DNA of 64,000 nt, taken from Chrysaora quinquecirrha. Lineage: Eukaryota > Cnidaria > Scyphozoa > Semaeostomeae > Pelagiidae. Where the stretch lies: the NCBI GenBank assembly GCA_014526335.1, contig JACTAT010000076.1, positions 509,601-573,600 of the forward strand, written 5' to 3'. The notes under the pieces were generated by a model. It saw only the letters and a program-made list of their open reading frames with translations, was not told the origin of the DNA and did no database searches. Shown here one piece after another: positions 21,510 to 31,339 of this stretch; within the stretch, counting starts at the first letter, position 1; the number at the start of each line of letters is the position of its first letter. Made by a program: the position numbers and the translations under genes.

Positions 21510-22778
21510 TTATTCGTTATCTGAATCAATTATATCTTCTCTATGTCGTTTTGCCTCTTTCTCGTTATCTGAAATTTCAGGTTCTAATGCAATGAAAAAA
21601 CCCTTTTTAGAAATATAGTTATTCACTTTTACTCTTCCTTTAACTCTGATACGCACTTCTTGAAGTTGACGTTTAGTAATCCAGACTGGTTTATGATAGA
21701 TTGAACATTTTATTAAGTACCATTGAGTATTATTTGATTTTTGTCTTTTTAATATTTTTTCAATTTTTACTAAGTTTGGAAAGTGAACTGCTTGAATTTG
21801 TTCTGCATAAAATTTTCCTTCTATAATTTGCCCTCCTAAATCTTTAAGAATATAAGCAAACGGTGAATAACCCATCAGAATACTTGATATTTGAAAGATT
21901 TCGTCTGTCCACTGTTTATTAAATCCTCTTTTGAACGTTTTATTAAATGATACAATACGCACATAGTCTTTTACTTTGTAACGTGGGCTTTTCTTTCGAG
22001 ATTTTGGAAGTTTGCTTTCTTGTTGGGCCCAATATTTCCTAAGATTTTTCTTTACTATCGGATAATTGTTAATGTTAACTTCATTAGGAGCCATTCCTAT
22101 AATTCTATGCTTTGAATTATTTATGCTCTCCACGATATCAGGTAAAACATTAATATAATTGTAATCTCCTTTTGTTTTTCTACTATCTAAATATTTTACA
22201 ATCCTTCCTTTTAAAGTTCTATTATATCTTTCGACCACAGCACATTTAGGATCATCATTAGAAAAAAATAATTTTATATTATTTTCTATTGCTAAATTAC
22301 GAAATGACTTATTAATAAATTCAGACCCATGATCTGCTCTAAGAAGTTTCGGTCTACGGACTGTGGATTCAAGAATATCTTTAAACGCCAAAACACTTGA
22401 TACGCCAGTTTTATTAGCAATTGGTCTAACCCAAGCATGCTTATCGAATTGGTCTATACAACAAAACAAATAACGTATTCCTCTATTCATTTGTGGACAA
22501 AAAATTCTATCGCTTTGGACATTCATCAAGTCTATTTCCCAGCAATAGTCTTGTCTTCCAACTTTAATAGGAGGATGAATGAATTTTTTTCTAACAGGTT
22601 TAAATGAGCTATATGTATTATTTGACTTAGCCCATTCATTTACTTGTTTCCGTGTTAAACTCAGTATTTCTTTTTTTGCATGATCATAAAAGCTATTCAG
22701 TCCTCCTAGAGAACCAGGAAATGCAGGATTATTGTACAAATCTGTCAAATGCTCCGATAATGAATTATCCATTCTCAA
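21510..22778 (-). CDS. Polinton DDE integrase with chromodomain
   Basis: Encodes 422 residues; it would insert the element DNA into the host genome. The retroviral-type catalytic core has D in WEIDLMNVQ (near residue 82), D in LRADHGSEF (near 147) and E in AVVERYNRTLKGR (near 182). An SH3-like stretch (FKRGFNKQWTDEIFQI) follows, then a chromodomain-like VKIEKILKRQ ... YLIKCSIYHKPVWI. The N-terminus (HLTDLYNNPAFPGSLGGL) is typical of Polinton integrases. A TATA box lies at 22809-22815. Intact in copy 1; C-terminally frameshifted in copy 2. Confidence 0.95.
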   Translation of the reverse strand: MRMDNSLSEHLTDLYNNPAFPGSLGGLNSFYDHAKKEILSLTRKQVNEWAKSNNTYSSFKPVRKKFIHPPIKVGRQDYCWEIDLMNVQSDRIFCPQMNRGIRYLFCCIDQFDKHAWVRPIANKTGVSSVLAFKDILESTVRRPKLLRADHGSEFINKSFRNLAIENNIKLFFSNDDPKCAVVERYNRTLKGRIVKYLDSRKTKGDYNYINVLPDIVESINNSKHRIIGMAPNEVNINNYPIVKKNLRKYWAQQESKLPKSRKKSPRYKVKDYVRIVSFNKTFKRGFNKQWTDEIFQISSILMGYSPFAYILKDLGGQIIEGKFYAEQIQAVHFPNLVKIEKILKRQKSNNTQWYLIKCSIYHKPVWITKRQLQEVRIRVKGRVKVNNYISKKGFFIALEPEISDNEKEAKRHREDIIDSDNE

Positions 22779-22804
22779 GACTTCTATTACAAATTAATAA
22801 TACT

Positions 22805-22818
22805 ACTCTTTTATAAGT
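22805..22818 (-). promoter_or_regulatory. TATA box of the integrase gene
   Basis: Minus-strand CTTATAAAAGAG about 35 bp before the integrase ATG. No TGATTGACA or TGTCAATCA lies upstream; only TTTGACAGATT near 22870. Confidence 0.65.
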
Positions 22819-22949
22819 CCATAATCATATATAAAAACATACATATTATTTTTTCTTATTAGAATCTGTCAAACTTTTTTTTAAGAATAATATAGATTTT
22901 AACAGTTTCTTTTCATCTTATCATTTTGTATCCTTTAGATTCCGCTTTT

Positions 22950-23117
22950 CTAAAAGTTTAAACGTTTTTTACCAAGAATTTGGTGAATTTTCAAATCATT
23001 TTCTTTTTCCACTTCGTCTTTGCTTTTTTCACCTTCATTATCACTTTCGTCAGATGACAGTGACGAATCACTTTCACTACTACTACTGCTACTACTATTA
23101 TCGCTATTTATCACCAT
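22950..23117 (-). CDS. 55-aa Ser/acid-rich small protein
   Basis: Starts MVINSDNSSSSSSSESD and is made mostly of Ser, Asp and Glu, then a KKRLNF end. Its ATG overlaps the stop of the long gene upstream: the sequence ATGGTGA at 23111-23117 holds both the new ATG and the TGA. The copy 2 version (62848-63013) is one base short in a run. Function unknown; stop/start overlap suggests coupled translation. Confidence 0.5.
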   Translation of the reverse strand: MVINSDNSSSSSSSESDSSLSSDESDNEGEKSKDEVEKENDLKIHQILGKKRLNF

Positions 23118-24599
23118 CGCTTTTTAACTTTATTCTTTTTATCTCTGTTATCTAAAGCTTTTATGACCTTATATACAATATAATCTTCATCTATCAGTTT
23201 ATCTCTTCTCCCTGCCAATCTTTCTTTATACATATTATTATTAGATAAACGCATTCTTTTTGCTGCTCCCAAATACTCTCTTTCACTTACATTATCAACT
23301 TCATCTTCTTCTTCATCACTATCGCTATATCTATTCCTCTTTTCACTTTTCCCACCCAATACTTTCTTCAATGATTTTTCTATCTGATCAGCAAACATTT
23401 TATTAATTGACGTTTCCCCTCTGCCACTCAAATCTCCTTTATATCTTTGATTTTTTTCTCTTTCTTCCTGTCGTCTTTTTTTAACTCTGTCGCTTATGCT
23501 GATATATTGGTCTTCTCTTCCGTCTTCGTCACCACTTTCAAATCGATTTAGTAAATCTGATCTAGTAGCACTTGTAGCATCTGAAGGACGAGTAGGAGTT
23601 TCACCTTCACTAGCTTCGTTTTTTCTTATATATTCTTTGGGATCCTTATTTAATAATTCTTTAATTTTCGTATCTGTTTCTGCTGATTTCTTTAAAATAT
23701 CTCGAATTCTTTCACTACTTGTAATGCCTTTCTAAATAGGAGTATTTATTTCTTTTTTTATTCCTTCTTTTTTTTAAAACACTAATATTTCTTAGATGAT
23801 CTTGTAGAGATCTTGGAAAATCACTAATTGGCATTCCTTCAGAAATTAAAGTTTCAGCAATTGGAATCAATCCTATAGGAGGATAATTATACGAATGTGG
23901 ATTATTTAAATATGCCACCATTTTGGTTAATCAAGCACCATTCTCAATCTTATTTCCATTTATAAATAGTGATTTATCATCTTTAGAAAAACGGACATGA
24001 TTACTGACTCTTAAATATTTCAGAAATTCTTTAGTATTCCAACTGGCTTTATGAAGCAATTTTAGACTTTCTTTACTCAAGCCTCCTTCATCGTTAATGA
24101 ACTTTTTTAATTTTGTTTCCTTTCTAGTTTCTTCTTGGTATTCTAGATTTCTAATTTCTTCTAAAAGTTTTGCAATTCTTTTATTTTTGAGCTCTACAGA
24201 AATATTTCTATTTTTACTAATTGCATTTATTTTATTTCTCAACTCTTTAATTTTATTCCTATGTACCTTGGTTGAAATTTCTTCTTGCACATCAAAATTA
24301 CTTCCCTTTTCATTTGCTTCTACAAAAATCTTTTGTAACAAGCTTTCATAATGTTCTATGTCGTTCATTATTTTTAATTTAACATTTACATCATCAGTCG
24401 AATCTCTTTCGTTTTCTAATTGTTTTATCTTTTCTTCATAGATATTTGGTACTTCTTTTGCTTTCATTTCTTTATATTTTTCCCAATCTTTATAAGGAAT
24501 AAGTACCCGTCTATTGAACAAATCATTATTGTAATGTGTTGCCTCACTCTGCTTATTGTCTTCTAATAATGTTCCTTCTTCGTCTTTAGCTTCAGCCAT
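23111..24599 (-). pseudogene. Long coiled-coil structural-block protein, copy 1, nonsense and frameshift
   Basis: Originally about 500 codons from MAEAKDEEGTLL at 24599 to the stop at 23111. Residues 40-170 are strongly helical (KEMKAKEVPNIYEEKIKQL, then Lys/Glu repeats). A central segment (GLIPIAETLISEGMPISDFPR) is followed by charged low-complexity sequence and a DEEEDEVDN stretch. In copy 1 a TGA at 23931-23933 replaces the Ser codon TCA present in copy 2, and there are frame changes around 23715-23770. It lies in the structural block, so a virion or scaffold role is plausible; no homology is recognised. Confidence 0.6.
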
Positions 24600-24608
24600 T
24601 ATAATAAA

Positions 24609-24881
24609 TTAAATTTTCACTACTATAGGTTTGACTAAAGATTTGGCGCTAGCTAACATAAACTTGCCAAATGCTTTCTTTTTAAATCTTTTTAAACCTT
24701 TTTTATTTTTGTATAAATAAATTTTTTTATTCGAATTCAAATTTCTACCTAACCCTTTTTTTTTACCAAACCATCTTTGACTATCAAAATCCAAATTATA
24801 CGGTTCAAAGCGCTGCTTAAAAAACTCTCTATAAAACAAATCATTCACTAGTATACTCTTTGGTGTACCATAGAAAGCCAT
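24609..24881 (-). CDS. 90-aa basic protein
   Basis: MAFYGTPKSILVNDL start, then a very basic second half (KKKGLGRNLNSNKK, then KKGLKRFKKKAFGKF) and a hydrophobic end. It precedes the long coiled-coil gene by 9 bp on the same strand, and may be the first gene of that unit. A core-like DNA-binding role is possible. A weak minus-strand TTTTATATC box lies near 24914-24926. Beyond the copy 2 part of the window, so no comparison is possible. Confidence 0.6.
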   Translation of the reverse strand: MAFYGTPKSILVNDLFYREFFKQRFEPYNLDFDSQRWFGKKKGLGRNLNSNKKIYLYKNKKGLKRFKKKAFGKFMLASAKSLVKPIVVKI

Positions 24882-25012
24882 TTTAATAAAGAACTCTTCT
24901 TCTTACTCTCTCCTTTGATATAAAACTCCAATTAAAAATTCTATCATCATACTCGATATATAGCTAGTACTTTGTAAAAAAGTCACAATTAATAAAATAT
25001 TTACTCTTTATT

Positions 25013-25717
25013 CTAAAATATGTATTCTACACCATAAGCTGATGATTTAGGTGAGTTTTTCACGTCTTTAGAAATTTGTCTAAATATATCTATCGCCATA
25101 TTTCCATGTTTTTCAATTAATTCTTTTTGAATCTGCTTTTTCAACTCATTTCTTTCCATTACGCTTTCTTTAGATGTTTGGAGCATTAACAAATAAACGT
25201 TTCTGTTCCATTCTTTCCGATCGTTCTCAGAAAATCTCACATCACGTTTAACAATTTGATCTTGGATATACACATAATTCATTGCTTCCTCTTTCACATC
25301 CTCTTCAATCCTATATGCTTGATACGCGCTAGATGGATATTCCACATAGGGAGAGAATTTGTGCTGTACACCATCAAAACCAAATCTACACATCCACCAA
25401 TATGCAGTTTCCCGTTTTCGCAAAGAAGCCACCAAATTATCATAACTCGTTTTCAGATCGCTTTAGAGCAAAACTAAACTTCGTTTTCTAAAAACATCAT
25501 CATAAAGTTCAGCATCATCATATTCATCTTCAGATTGATCTCCTCCATTCTCCTCAGCACTACGAATCCAAGTTAACATATCTTTTAATACTTCAATCAT
25601 CATTTTTTGTTCATCATCGAGATTTTCTTTCTCCATACATATACATATCTTCTCTAAATATTCTATATTTCCCCCATCTTGCTGTTTAATTTCTCGCTCA
25701 GTAACTGACTGTTCCAT
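25013..25717 (-). pseudogene. Unknown accessory gene, two in-frame segments split by a stop
   Basis: The ATG at 25717 (MEQSVTEREIKQQDG) is about 50 bp after a minus-strand TATA box (rc of TTATTATATACC, near 25762-25773). It reads 84 codons to a TAA at 25463-25465, then stays open in the same frame to 25013 (ending SSAYGVEYIF). The same frame on both sides suggests one protein with a nonsense change, although two separate proteins cannot be excluded. The first part is acidic (DQSEDEYDDAELYDD); the second is helical with WWMCRFGFDG. No family recognised. Confidence 0.5.
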
Positions 25718-25910
25718 TCTTTGCGATATTGTAACTAAACTAACTTGACTCTTTGATTCATTTATTATATACCTTATATGATTGACACCTGTCAAAAAAG
25801 ATTAATTGATTGACATTTTTGTACCCAAAATATATACTGAATATAACATAATGTGTCATAACTTGTAGATGGCTTTAAACTCATCTTTAAGATTCAAAAT
25901 CAAATATCAC
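25718..25910. promoter_or_regulatory. Promoter with TALE composite site
   Basis: TGATTGACACCTGTCA at 25779-25794 joins a TGATTGACA half to a TGACA-N2-TGTCA palindrome; a second TGATTGACA lies at 25807-25815. The minus-strand TATA is at about 25765-25775. The rest (25816-25910) shows nothing recognisable. Confidence 0.65.
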
Positions 25911-26264
25911 TCACCATCCTTGAACTCTCTTATATTTCTTGTAAGAGCTTCTAATTGCAATATATCTTTCATTTCTTACTTCTACATATGTACTTGTTTC
26001 CCATGCTAATTCATCACACAATTGAAGATATTCCGATAAAACATCAGCCTTAGGTAATTTTGTAACATTAGTATCAACTTTAAGATTCAAATAATCCATT
26101 TCTTGTGCTGATATATTTTGTTCCACGTGTATTTTGTCATAATATGAAGTTAAAGGATCGGTTAACCATACATCATCTTGTAGCTTCTTCAGCGTAGTGT
26201 TATAATGTTTTTCAAGTTCATATTTTTGCCATTTCCTTTCCTTTCCAAAAAAAATAAATTCCAT
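25911..26264 (-). CDS. Unknown 117-aa accessory protein
   Basis: MEFIFFGKERKWQKYELEKHYN start; a mixed charged, probably helical protein ending SSYKKYKRVQGW. A minus-strand TATATAG box at about 26305-26313 lies 45 bp upstream, followed by the large TALE-site cluster. The convergent end faces the neighbour's promoter. No homolog recognised. Single copy in the window. Confidence 0.65.
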   Translation of the reverse strand: MEFIFFGKERKWQKYELEKHYNTTLKKLQDDVWLTDPLTSYYDKIHVEQNISAQEMDYLNLKVDTNVTKLPKADVLSEYLQLCDELAWETSTYVEVRNERYIAIRSSYKKYKRVQGW

Positions 26265-26571
26265 CTTTCTTTAAAATTCATTCTTGATTACATTACCACT
26301 CTCTATATACTCTCGTTCACTTTTCTTATTCGTATTTTGTTTCAAGGATACTTATAGTAAAATTATGACACATGTCAAAATAAATTAACATATGTCAAAA
26401 ATAAATGAACATATGTCATATTAAATTGACATGTGTCAAAATAAATTAACATATGACTCAACTGTCAATCAACTTGCTTATAAAAAATCCAGCTATGAAC
26501 AACTTATTTTAATTCACATTGCATCAAAGCTTCATAACACGTTCATATTATTTTACCACCTTATCTTCATC
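26265..26571. promoter_or_regulatory. Divergent promoter with dense TALE-type site cluster
   Basis: TGACACATGTCA (26366-26377), three ACATATG-type variants followed by TCA, TTGACATGTGTCAA (26427-26440), and exact CTGTCAATCA (26462-26471, reverse complement of TGATTGACAG). The plus TATA (CTTATAAAAA, 26477-26486) sits just after the decamer; the minus TATA is near 26305-26313. The ATG on the plus side is 26572. Confidence 0.75.
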
Positions 26572-26854
26572 ATGTCTGAAACAAACGTGTCGTTTAAAAT
26601 AATAAAAGAAACTATTGAAATCATTGCAACTTCGTCAAATGATGATGTCAAAGACTCAACAGTATTCTTGCCTGAACCGGAATATAAACCTGAACCGTGC
26701 ACAAAAGAAGAGTTGGAGTCAATTTTTCACATATTCTTCAACGACGAGCTCGTTCATGAAGATGGAAATATATGCCTACGTGAAGGCTTCCAGAACAGTT
26801 AATGCAGAATTCAAAAACTTAGAAATCAACGAAGAAAAAAAACTACAAGGTTGA
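26572..26854 (+). CDS. Unknown acidic protein, possible frameshift near its end
   Basis: Starts MSETNVSFKIIKETIEI about 90 bp after the plus TATA box. The frame reads 76 codons to 26802; another frame continues to 26854 with KNLEINEEKKLQG, so one frameshift near 26760-26790 may have shortened it. The protein is acidic, with PEPEYKPEP repeats. It is divergent from the 117-aa gene. No homolog recognised. Confidence 0.5.
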
Positions 26855-26952
26855 CAATTCGTTATTCTTATGTAAAGTTAATACATGTTATAAATTCATT
26901 ATCATACTTAAACGAAAACATTTTTTCTAACTAGTACTGTCCATCGAAACTT

Positions 26953-27804
26953 TTAAAACATAACATTGTCCTCTACAAATCCTCTTGATTCACGCAATTT
27001 TGAAATCGGAAAAAACTTCACACTTCCAGATGCTATATTAGCTTCATTTACTGGTCTTTGAAACGTTTTACTTGTCTTATCACACATGAAAGAGTCTTCA
27101 TGATTATTAAGTTCATCTATTTGATTAATTAAGCAAAGCGTTATTTTACCTGTCATTGGCCATGTCAATATGGCATCGTAAGGTCCTTTCATAATTCCAA
27201 TAAATACACCGATATACTTTCCAAAACCTGGACCATCACCATTTAAATAAATTCTCGTATACAATTTGTATCCATGAACAGAAGAGAAAAAAAAAGGACT
27301 TGTATAAAATTTGACTTTCTTTGTGATAGAATCATACATTCTTTGATTCATATCATCCAATCTCCATATTAAAGTTCCATTATAACTAACATTAAACTTC
27401 TCACTTCCAATAGATGGATTCGCCATTAACTTATTCATTTGAATTGAAGTTTGTTGAAAATTTTCTTCGCAATATTTCTTGAGCTCAAAGAATCCTCCTC
27501 GCAGTGCATCTAAATCTGATTTAAATCTTATCTCTTTAACTTTTCTTTCCGTATTGAGATCGTTTATTTCATTATAAGCTGTCCTTAGAGCTTCTGTCTC
27601 GCTTTTAATCGCCAATACTTCTTCTTTAAATTTTCTTTCATATTCTGCTATGAAATACTGAGTTTCCCTTTGTACAACTACCATTTGAGATTTTAGAACT
27701 CCTATTATTTCGCGCACTTCATTTTCTACATCTATAATTTGCAATTTAAAATCTTGAAAATTGTTAATATTCGACGTTTGTAATCTATTCAGAGCTTCCA
27801 TCAT
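26953..27804 (-). CDS. TRAF-like protein: coiled coil plus TRAF-C/MATH domain, no RING
   Basis: Encodes 283 residues. Residues 1-125 are a long coiled coil (heptad-like MVVVQRETQYFIAEYERKF region). Residues 140-283 are a TRAF-C (MATH) domain: NGTLIWRLDDMNQRM, YTSPFFFSSVHGYKLYTRIYLN split by GDGPGFGKYIGVF, MKGPYDAILTWPMTGKITL, FQRPVNEANIASG and VEDNVMF all match the family's landmark blocks. No RING or TRAF-type zinc fingers precede it. Host TRAFs trimerise through this region and bind TNF-receptor/IL-1R tails, so a RING-less form could compete with them; that is inference. Intact, with a TALE-site promoter upstream. Confidence 0.92.
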   Translation of the reverse strand: MMEALNRLQTSNINNFQDFKLQIIDVENEVREIIGVLKSQMVVVQRETQYFIAEYERKFKEEVLAIKSETEALRTAYNEINDLNTERKVKEIRFKSDLDALRGGFFELKKYCEENFQQTSIQMNKLMANPSIGSEKFNVSYNGTLIWRLDDMNQRMYDSITKKVKFYTSPFFFSSVHGYKLYTRIYLNGDGPGFGKYIGVFIGIMKGPYDAILTWPMTGKITLCLINQIDELNNHEDSFMCDKTSKTFQRPVNEANIASGSVKFFPISKLRESRGFVEDNVMF

Positions 27805-27977
27805 TTAATTTCTTCTTTCCTTCCTTTCTCCTCGCCTCCTTGCTGTTCATTTAAAAGTAACTAAACCTACACCTATAAAACCGCCTTAAATACTCTTGAC
27901 ACAATCAATCAATCAATCAATCAATCATCAATGTTGTCAATCATTCATGCTGTCAATCAAATTATTCGACAGTTTTC
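27805..27977. promoter_or_regulatory. TRAF-like gene promoter with ATCA repeats and exact decamer
   Basis: GACACAATCAATC followed by six ATCA repeats (27898-27927), TTGTCAATCATTC (27935-27947) and exact CTGTCAATCA (27950-27959). These lie 95-160 bp upstream of the ATG at 27804. A minus-strand CTATAAAAC-type reading is not clear; 27869-27877 CCTATAAAA is on the plus strand. Confidence 0.6.
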
Positions 27978-28118
27978 TTATAAATAACATATATTAGCAT
28001 ATCCTTCTTCCAAATAAACTTGAACTGTAATCTTTCTTAATAGATTTAATTCTTCCACCGTTAAAGCATCTTTCAACCAGAGAATAACACTGCTATATGT
28101 ATCATTCAGTATGTTCAT
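27978..28118 (-). CDS. 46-aa small ORF B
   Basis: Starts MNILNDTYSSVILWLKD, mostly helical, ends ANICYL. Its ATG lies 17 bp inside the end of small ORF A. Possible coupled translation. No homolog recognised; coding status rests on its position and lack of other explanation. Confidence 0.35.
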   Translation of the reverse strand: MNILNDTYSSVILWLKDALTVEELNLLRKITVQVYLEEGYANICYL

Positions 28119-28275
28119 CTGTAGATATCTTCAATATTACTCTCGGTCCTAAACAAAAACCACTCATCACATATTCTATATCCAAGACTTTGCCTCTTTT
28201 TGCCTTTTGAATCAGAGAGCGGTCTATAACTCTCGCTGCAGCTATATTATCTACTAATAGTTCTATATGATGCAT
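28102..28275 (-). CDS. 57-aa small ORF A
   Basis: MHHIELLVDNIAAARVIDR start; reads through GKVLDIEYVMSGFCLGPRV to TDEHTE. An alternating TATATATATATAC tract lies 65 bp upstream (28340-28352). It may lead a two-gene message with ORF B. No family recognised. Confidence 0.4.
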   Translation of the reverse strand: MHHIELLVDNIAAARVIDRSLIQKAKRGKVLDIEYVMSGFCLGPRVILKISTDEHTE

Positions 28276-28376
28276 CTTTATTATTATCTTTTACTTTCTT
28301 TCTCTTTATGTAAATAAACTTGATCCAAACCTGCTCTGGTATATATATATATGTTCAATCATTTTACTTAAAATTT

Positions 28377-28700
28377 TTAATATTGGTAGAAAATTCGCCC
28401 ATCAGGTTGTACTATGGTGAGCTTTTTCGGAGGGGGAAGAGAAGGAGGAATGGCTGCCATGCGTCTTGCTGTTTCCGGAAAAGGAATGTATACTCTTTCA
28501 TAGTGTTGAGCTTTACACTTATGACCGTGGTGATGGTGATAGTTATGTTTTTTATGATTAGTCCTTTTCCTTTTACCTTGACCTTTTATTGTCCGTTTTC
28601 TGTTCACCATCATTACTTCTTTATCTAAAGCTCTCGGCTCATTACCTTCTCTTAAAGCTCTCCCGAATAAACTAGCTCTTTTGAACAACTTCATCTTCAT
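28377..28700 (-). CDS. 107-aa basic His/Lys-rich protein
   Basis: N-terminal MKMKLFKRASLFGRAL, then a very basic central part (RKRTIKGQGKRKRTNHKKH) with a HHHHGHKC histidine cluster, then a proline stretch (IPPSLPPPKK) and VQPDGRIFYQY at the end. Such composition suits a nucleic-acid-binding or virion core protein. It lies between the ATPase and the small ORFs on the same strand. No TALE site upstream. Function is inference from composition. Confidence 0.6.
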   Translation of the reverse strand: MKMKLFKRASLFGRALREGNEPRALDKEVMMVNRKRTIKGQGKRKRTNHKKHNYHHHHGHKCKAQHYERVYIPFPETARRMAAIPPSLPPPKKLTIVQPDGRIFYQY

Positions 28701-28783
28701 ACAATGATATTCACTCTTACTGATTCTTTAATTTCAATAAAAATAGAACATTCAAAAAGAAAAAAAACGTGAAAAAATATATT

Positions 28784-29734
28784 TTAGAACAGTGTCATAG
28801 GTGGATTGTTTGAATCAAAAGGAAAATTGATCAAATATTTAACTTTTTTCTTATCTGTCGGTTTAAAATTAGCGAATACACTTGGCCAACTCTGATTATT
28901 TTCGTTAAAATATTGTTTCATAGCACTATGAAGATCGTTTGACCTTTGACCTCCTCCTTCTAATTGATGACATAAGACTTTCATCTGGTTACTTTCCCTT
29001 TGATTATCAAATATTACTTGATAATCAGCATTTGTAGCAATTTCGCGAGCTAATCGTCCTTGAGGAAACGGAGATTGCCATAATATACAAGCTGAAATAG
29101 ATTTATGATGCGAAGCTTTTGTAAACAGAGCTGCAACATCTTTATTGTTTATAATCTCACTCATTAAGTCATCCATTATAACAATACACTTATGCGCATT
29201 TGCAAGTTTCGTTTGATCTATTCCTCTTATAAATTCAATATTATCTTCCCCATGTTTTCGTTTCAAACTATTGAAAAATTCAGGTTGATCTACTCCATAA
29301 AACCATAAAATTTTCTTCAATAAAATTCCTTGCTTATCAGAAGTAACCTTTCGCCAATTTTCTAATAATTTTGCACCCAAAACGTTTTTCCACAACCTGA
29401 TTTACCAGTCAAAAGCATTGAAAATGGATTCTTTATTTCACTTTCTATTATTTCGGTTCATTTTCGTAAATCGATTTCAACTTTGATCTATATTGATCAT
29501 ACATAACACTATCTATATGATCCAATAAGCCTAAAATATCTTTTCTTGTTTTCTTTCTCTTGTTACATATTTGTCCTAATTCTCTTACTTCATTTTCGCT
29601 ATCAGAATCTGTCGTTGAGCTATCATCATCATAATCACCCTCATCATCGTATTCTTTTCCGTTCCTACATTTTTCTGTTCCTCATAGCTAGTCTCAGGAA
29701 GATATATATCAAATCCAAGCTTTCGTTTAGTCAT
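28784..29734 (-). pseudogene. FtsK/HerA-like genome-packaging ATPase, frameshifted
   Basis: This would pump DNA into capsids (A32/HerA type). Walker A GKSGCGKT lies at about 29400-29427 and Walker B is CIVIMDDLM (about 29165-29190). A following sensor-like SACILWQSPFPQGRLAREI and a QLEGGGQRS turn are typical. The open part (28784-29395) is out of frame with Walker A by a short A-run change near 29380. The N-terminal part up to the ATG at 29734 (MTKRKLGFDIY) also crosses frames several times. Breaks cluster in homopolymers, so error and decay cannot be separated. Confidence 0.85.
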
Positions 29735-29827
29735 TATTTTTCACCAATCAATTGCTAAATCATGAAAACTATATTAACATTTTACTCATCTACAATATAT
29801 ACAAACAATCTATACACAAATCATTTT

Positions 29828-30966
29828 TTATATTTTTTTTTGTTTTTTAAGTTTTTTGAAAAATCTGTAAAATTCAAACAGTTCTTTTTTCTCATCTTCT
29901 TCTTCATCGTCTTCTTCTTCAACTTCTTCCCTCTTTCTTTTCTTCTTCTTTGGTGAATCGTTCTTCTTCTTCTTCTCTTCCTCTTCATCATCACTCTCGC
30001 TAGAACTAACTGCGTCTCCGATTAAATTCTTTAATGCCTCGTTGACTTCATCTTCTTCGATCGCCTCCTCCTCATCTTCCTCTCTCTTTCTGAAATCAGT
30101 GTGATTCATATCTACACTCCATGACTGATTTTCGTTATTTTCCACCTTTCCTTCTTCTTCTTCAACATCACAACTCTCGTTCTCTTCTTCTTCATGATTA
30201 TGCTTTTCTTCCACTTCCTCATCTTCACTATCAGCTAATTTGAAATCTGGATTCAGTACTTTCCTGTGGCGCCCAATTCCCTTCATATGAATTCTTCCAC
30301 ACAATGGAACTTTTCTAAAAACACAATAAAAGTAATCTCTAAATGATAATAATATGGATGACACATATAAGTAAGGGCGTATTTTGTCGTAACCTCCTGT
30401 TTTTAGAAGACCCTCCAAATTCTGAGAACGGTAGACTTAGCAGGAAAAGTTTCCTGCACCAAAGAAACACAACTGTCCAAAACGGTAGGCTGATTAGAGC
30501 AAACTAAAGCTAAACCATTCATTTTTATGCGAGAACAAGATACCTTTCGATGTTCATAAACCCTTCAGCTTTGGGGCCAGAAGGTTTTAGAGGCCTACCA
30601 AACCTGCCGTATTCAGAAGGTGGTACCAAAAAATTACGTTTCGACGTCTACCGAAAAAAGAAGGGTCTGCTTAAAACAGAATGTAACCAAAAAAATAGGC
30701 CCTGAAAGTGTTCATAATAATAATATCAATATTAAATTCACTTACCTATTTTGTCTCACTTCTATGGTTTTCGACTCAATTTCCTTTGGAGACGGGAAAA
30801 GATCAAAAATTGACGGGTTATTTATGCATTCTTCAATCATGCTGTCTACTTCTGATGGGTGTATAGGATTATTTATGACTGCTTCCGTGATTATGTTTGC
30901 ATTTTCTTGAATCTATGGAGGACAACTCTTCATAATCTTTGTTATATTTTCAAATGCATTTTCCAT
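29828..30966 (-). pseudogene. Two-exon acidic/basic low-complexity protein with in-frame stop
   Basis: Exon 1 is 30746-30966 (MENAFENITKIMKSC start), exon 2 is 29828-30314. The 431-bp intron has donor AATAG|GTAAGTG and acceptor TTTTTAG|AAAAG, with phase kept. An amber codon at 30913-30915 interrupts exon 1. Exon 2 encodes a short GRIHMKGIGRHRKVLNP segment, then 130 residues of Glu/Asp/Lys-rich sequence with KKKKRKRE. Exon 1 is more ordered (NNPSIFDLFPSPKEIE). A nuclear or regulatory role is possible. No TALE site upstream. Confidence 0.55.
30420..30618. repeat. Candidate 199-bp inverted-repeat insertion inside an intron
   Basis: Left end TTCTGAGAACGGTAG and the reverse complement of the right end, TTCTGAATACGGCAG, share most positions over about 24 bp. 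It is more GC-rich than its surroundings and explains the unusually long intron. No target duplication could be fixed by eye. Confidence 0.35.
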
Positions 30967-31031
30967 ATAACCTTAAACATTAAAGGCAATTAATCGTCTC
31001 TTCAAGATTAAGTAAGTTTCTCAATGATAAA

Positions 31032-31175
31032 TTATAATGTATAGAAAAAAATCACACCAGGTTTTAAATATATAATTTCCCCATTACACACAAACTTATC
31101 TCCTCCACTTTGAGATTTCATAGCATAAATCTTCCTCAACTCTTCTTTAAACCTCTTTGCTGTCTCAAGATTCAT
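31032..31175 (-). CDS. 47-aa small ORF
   Basis: MNLETAKRFKEELRKIYAM start, ends VIFFYTL. Its ATG overlaps the end of the next small ORF by 11 bases (ATGAATCTTGA at 31165-31175). Coding status rests on the repeated stop/start overlap pattern of this element. Confidence 0.35.
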   Translation of the reverse strand: MNLETAKRFKEELRKIYAMKSQSGGDKFVCNGEIIYLKPGVIFFYTL

Positions 31176-31311
31176 GATATTTAACAAGACAGTTATTGTT
31201 ATTACCTTCTTTATTACTTCTGCTGACTGGAATCTCGTTATCTATACTAGATATCGCTGGTGAGTCCACTGCTTTTGTTTCGGTTATCGCAAAAGAACAT
31301 CTATTTTCCAT
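31165..31311 (-). CDS. 48-aa small ORF
   Basis: MENRCSFAITETKAVDSPA start, ends KYHES. It begins 29 bp after the stop of the spliced gene at 31340 and overlaps the start of the next small ORF. No homolog recognised. Confidence 0.35.
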   Translation of the reverse strand: MENRCSFAITETKAVDSPAISSIDNEIPVSRSNKEGNNNNCLVKYHES

Positions 31312-31339
31312 AAACTTCTTTTTTCTTCAACCCTTTCTT

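Noticed and set aside
23496..24351. Plus-strand hydrophobic ORFs in the structural block
   Set aside because: Antisense of Lys/Glu-rich coiled-coil coding sequence, which always reads as Leu/Phe/Ser-rich on the other strand.
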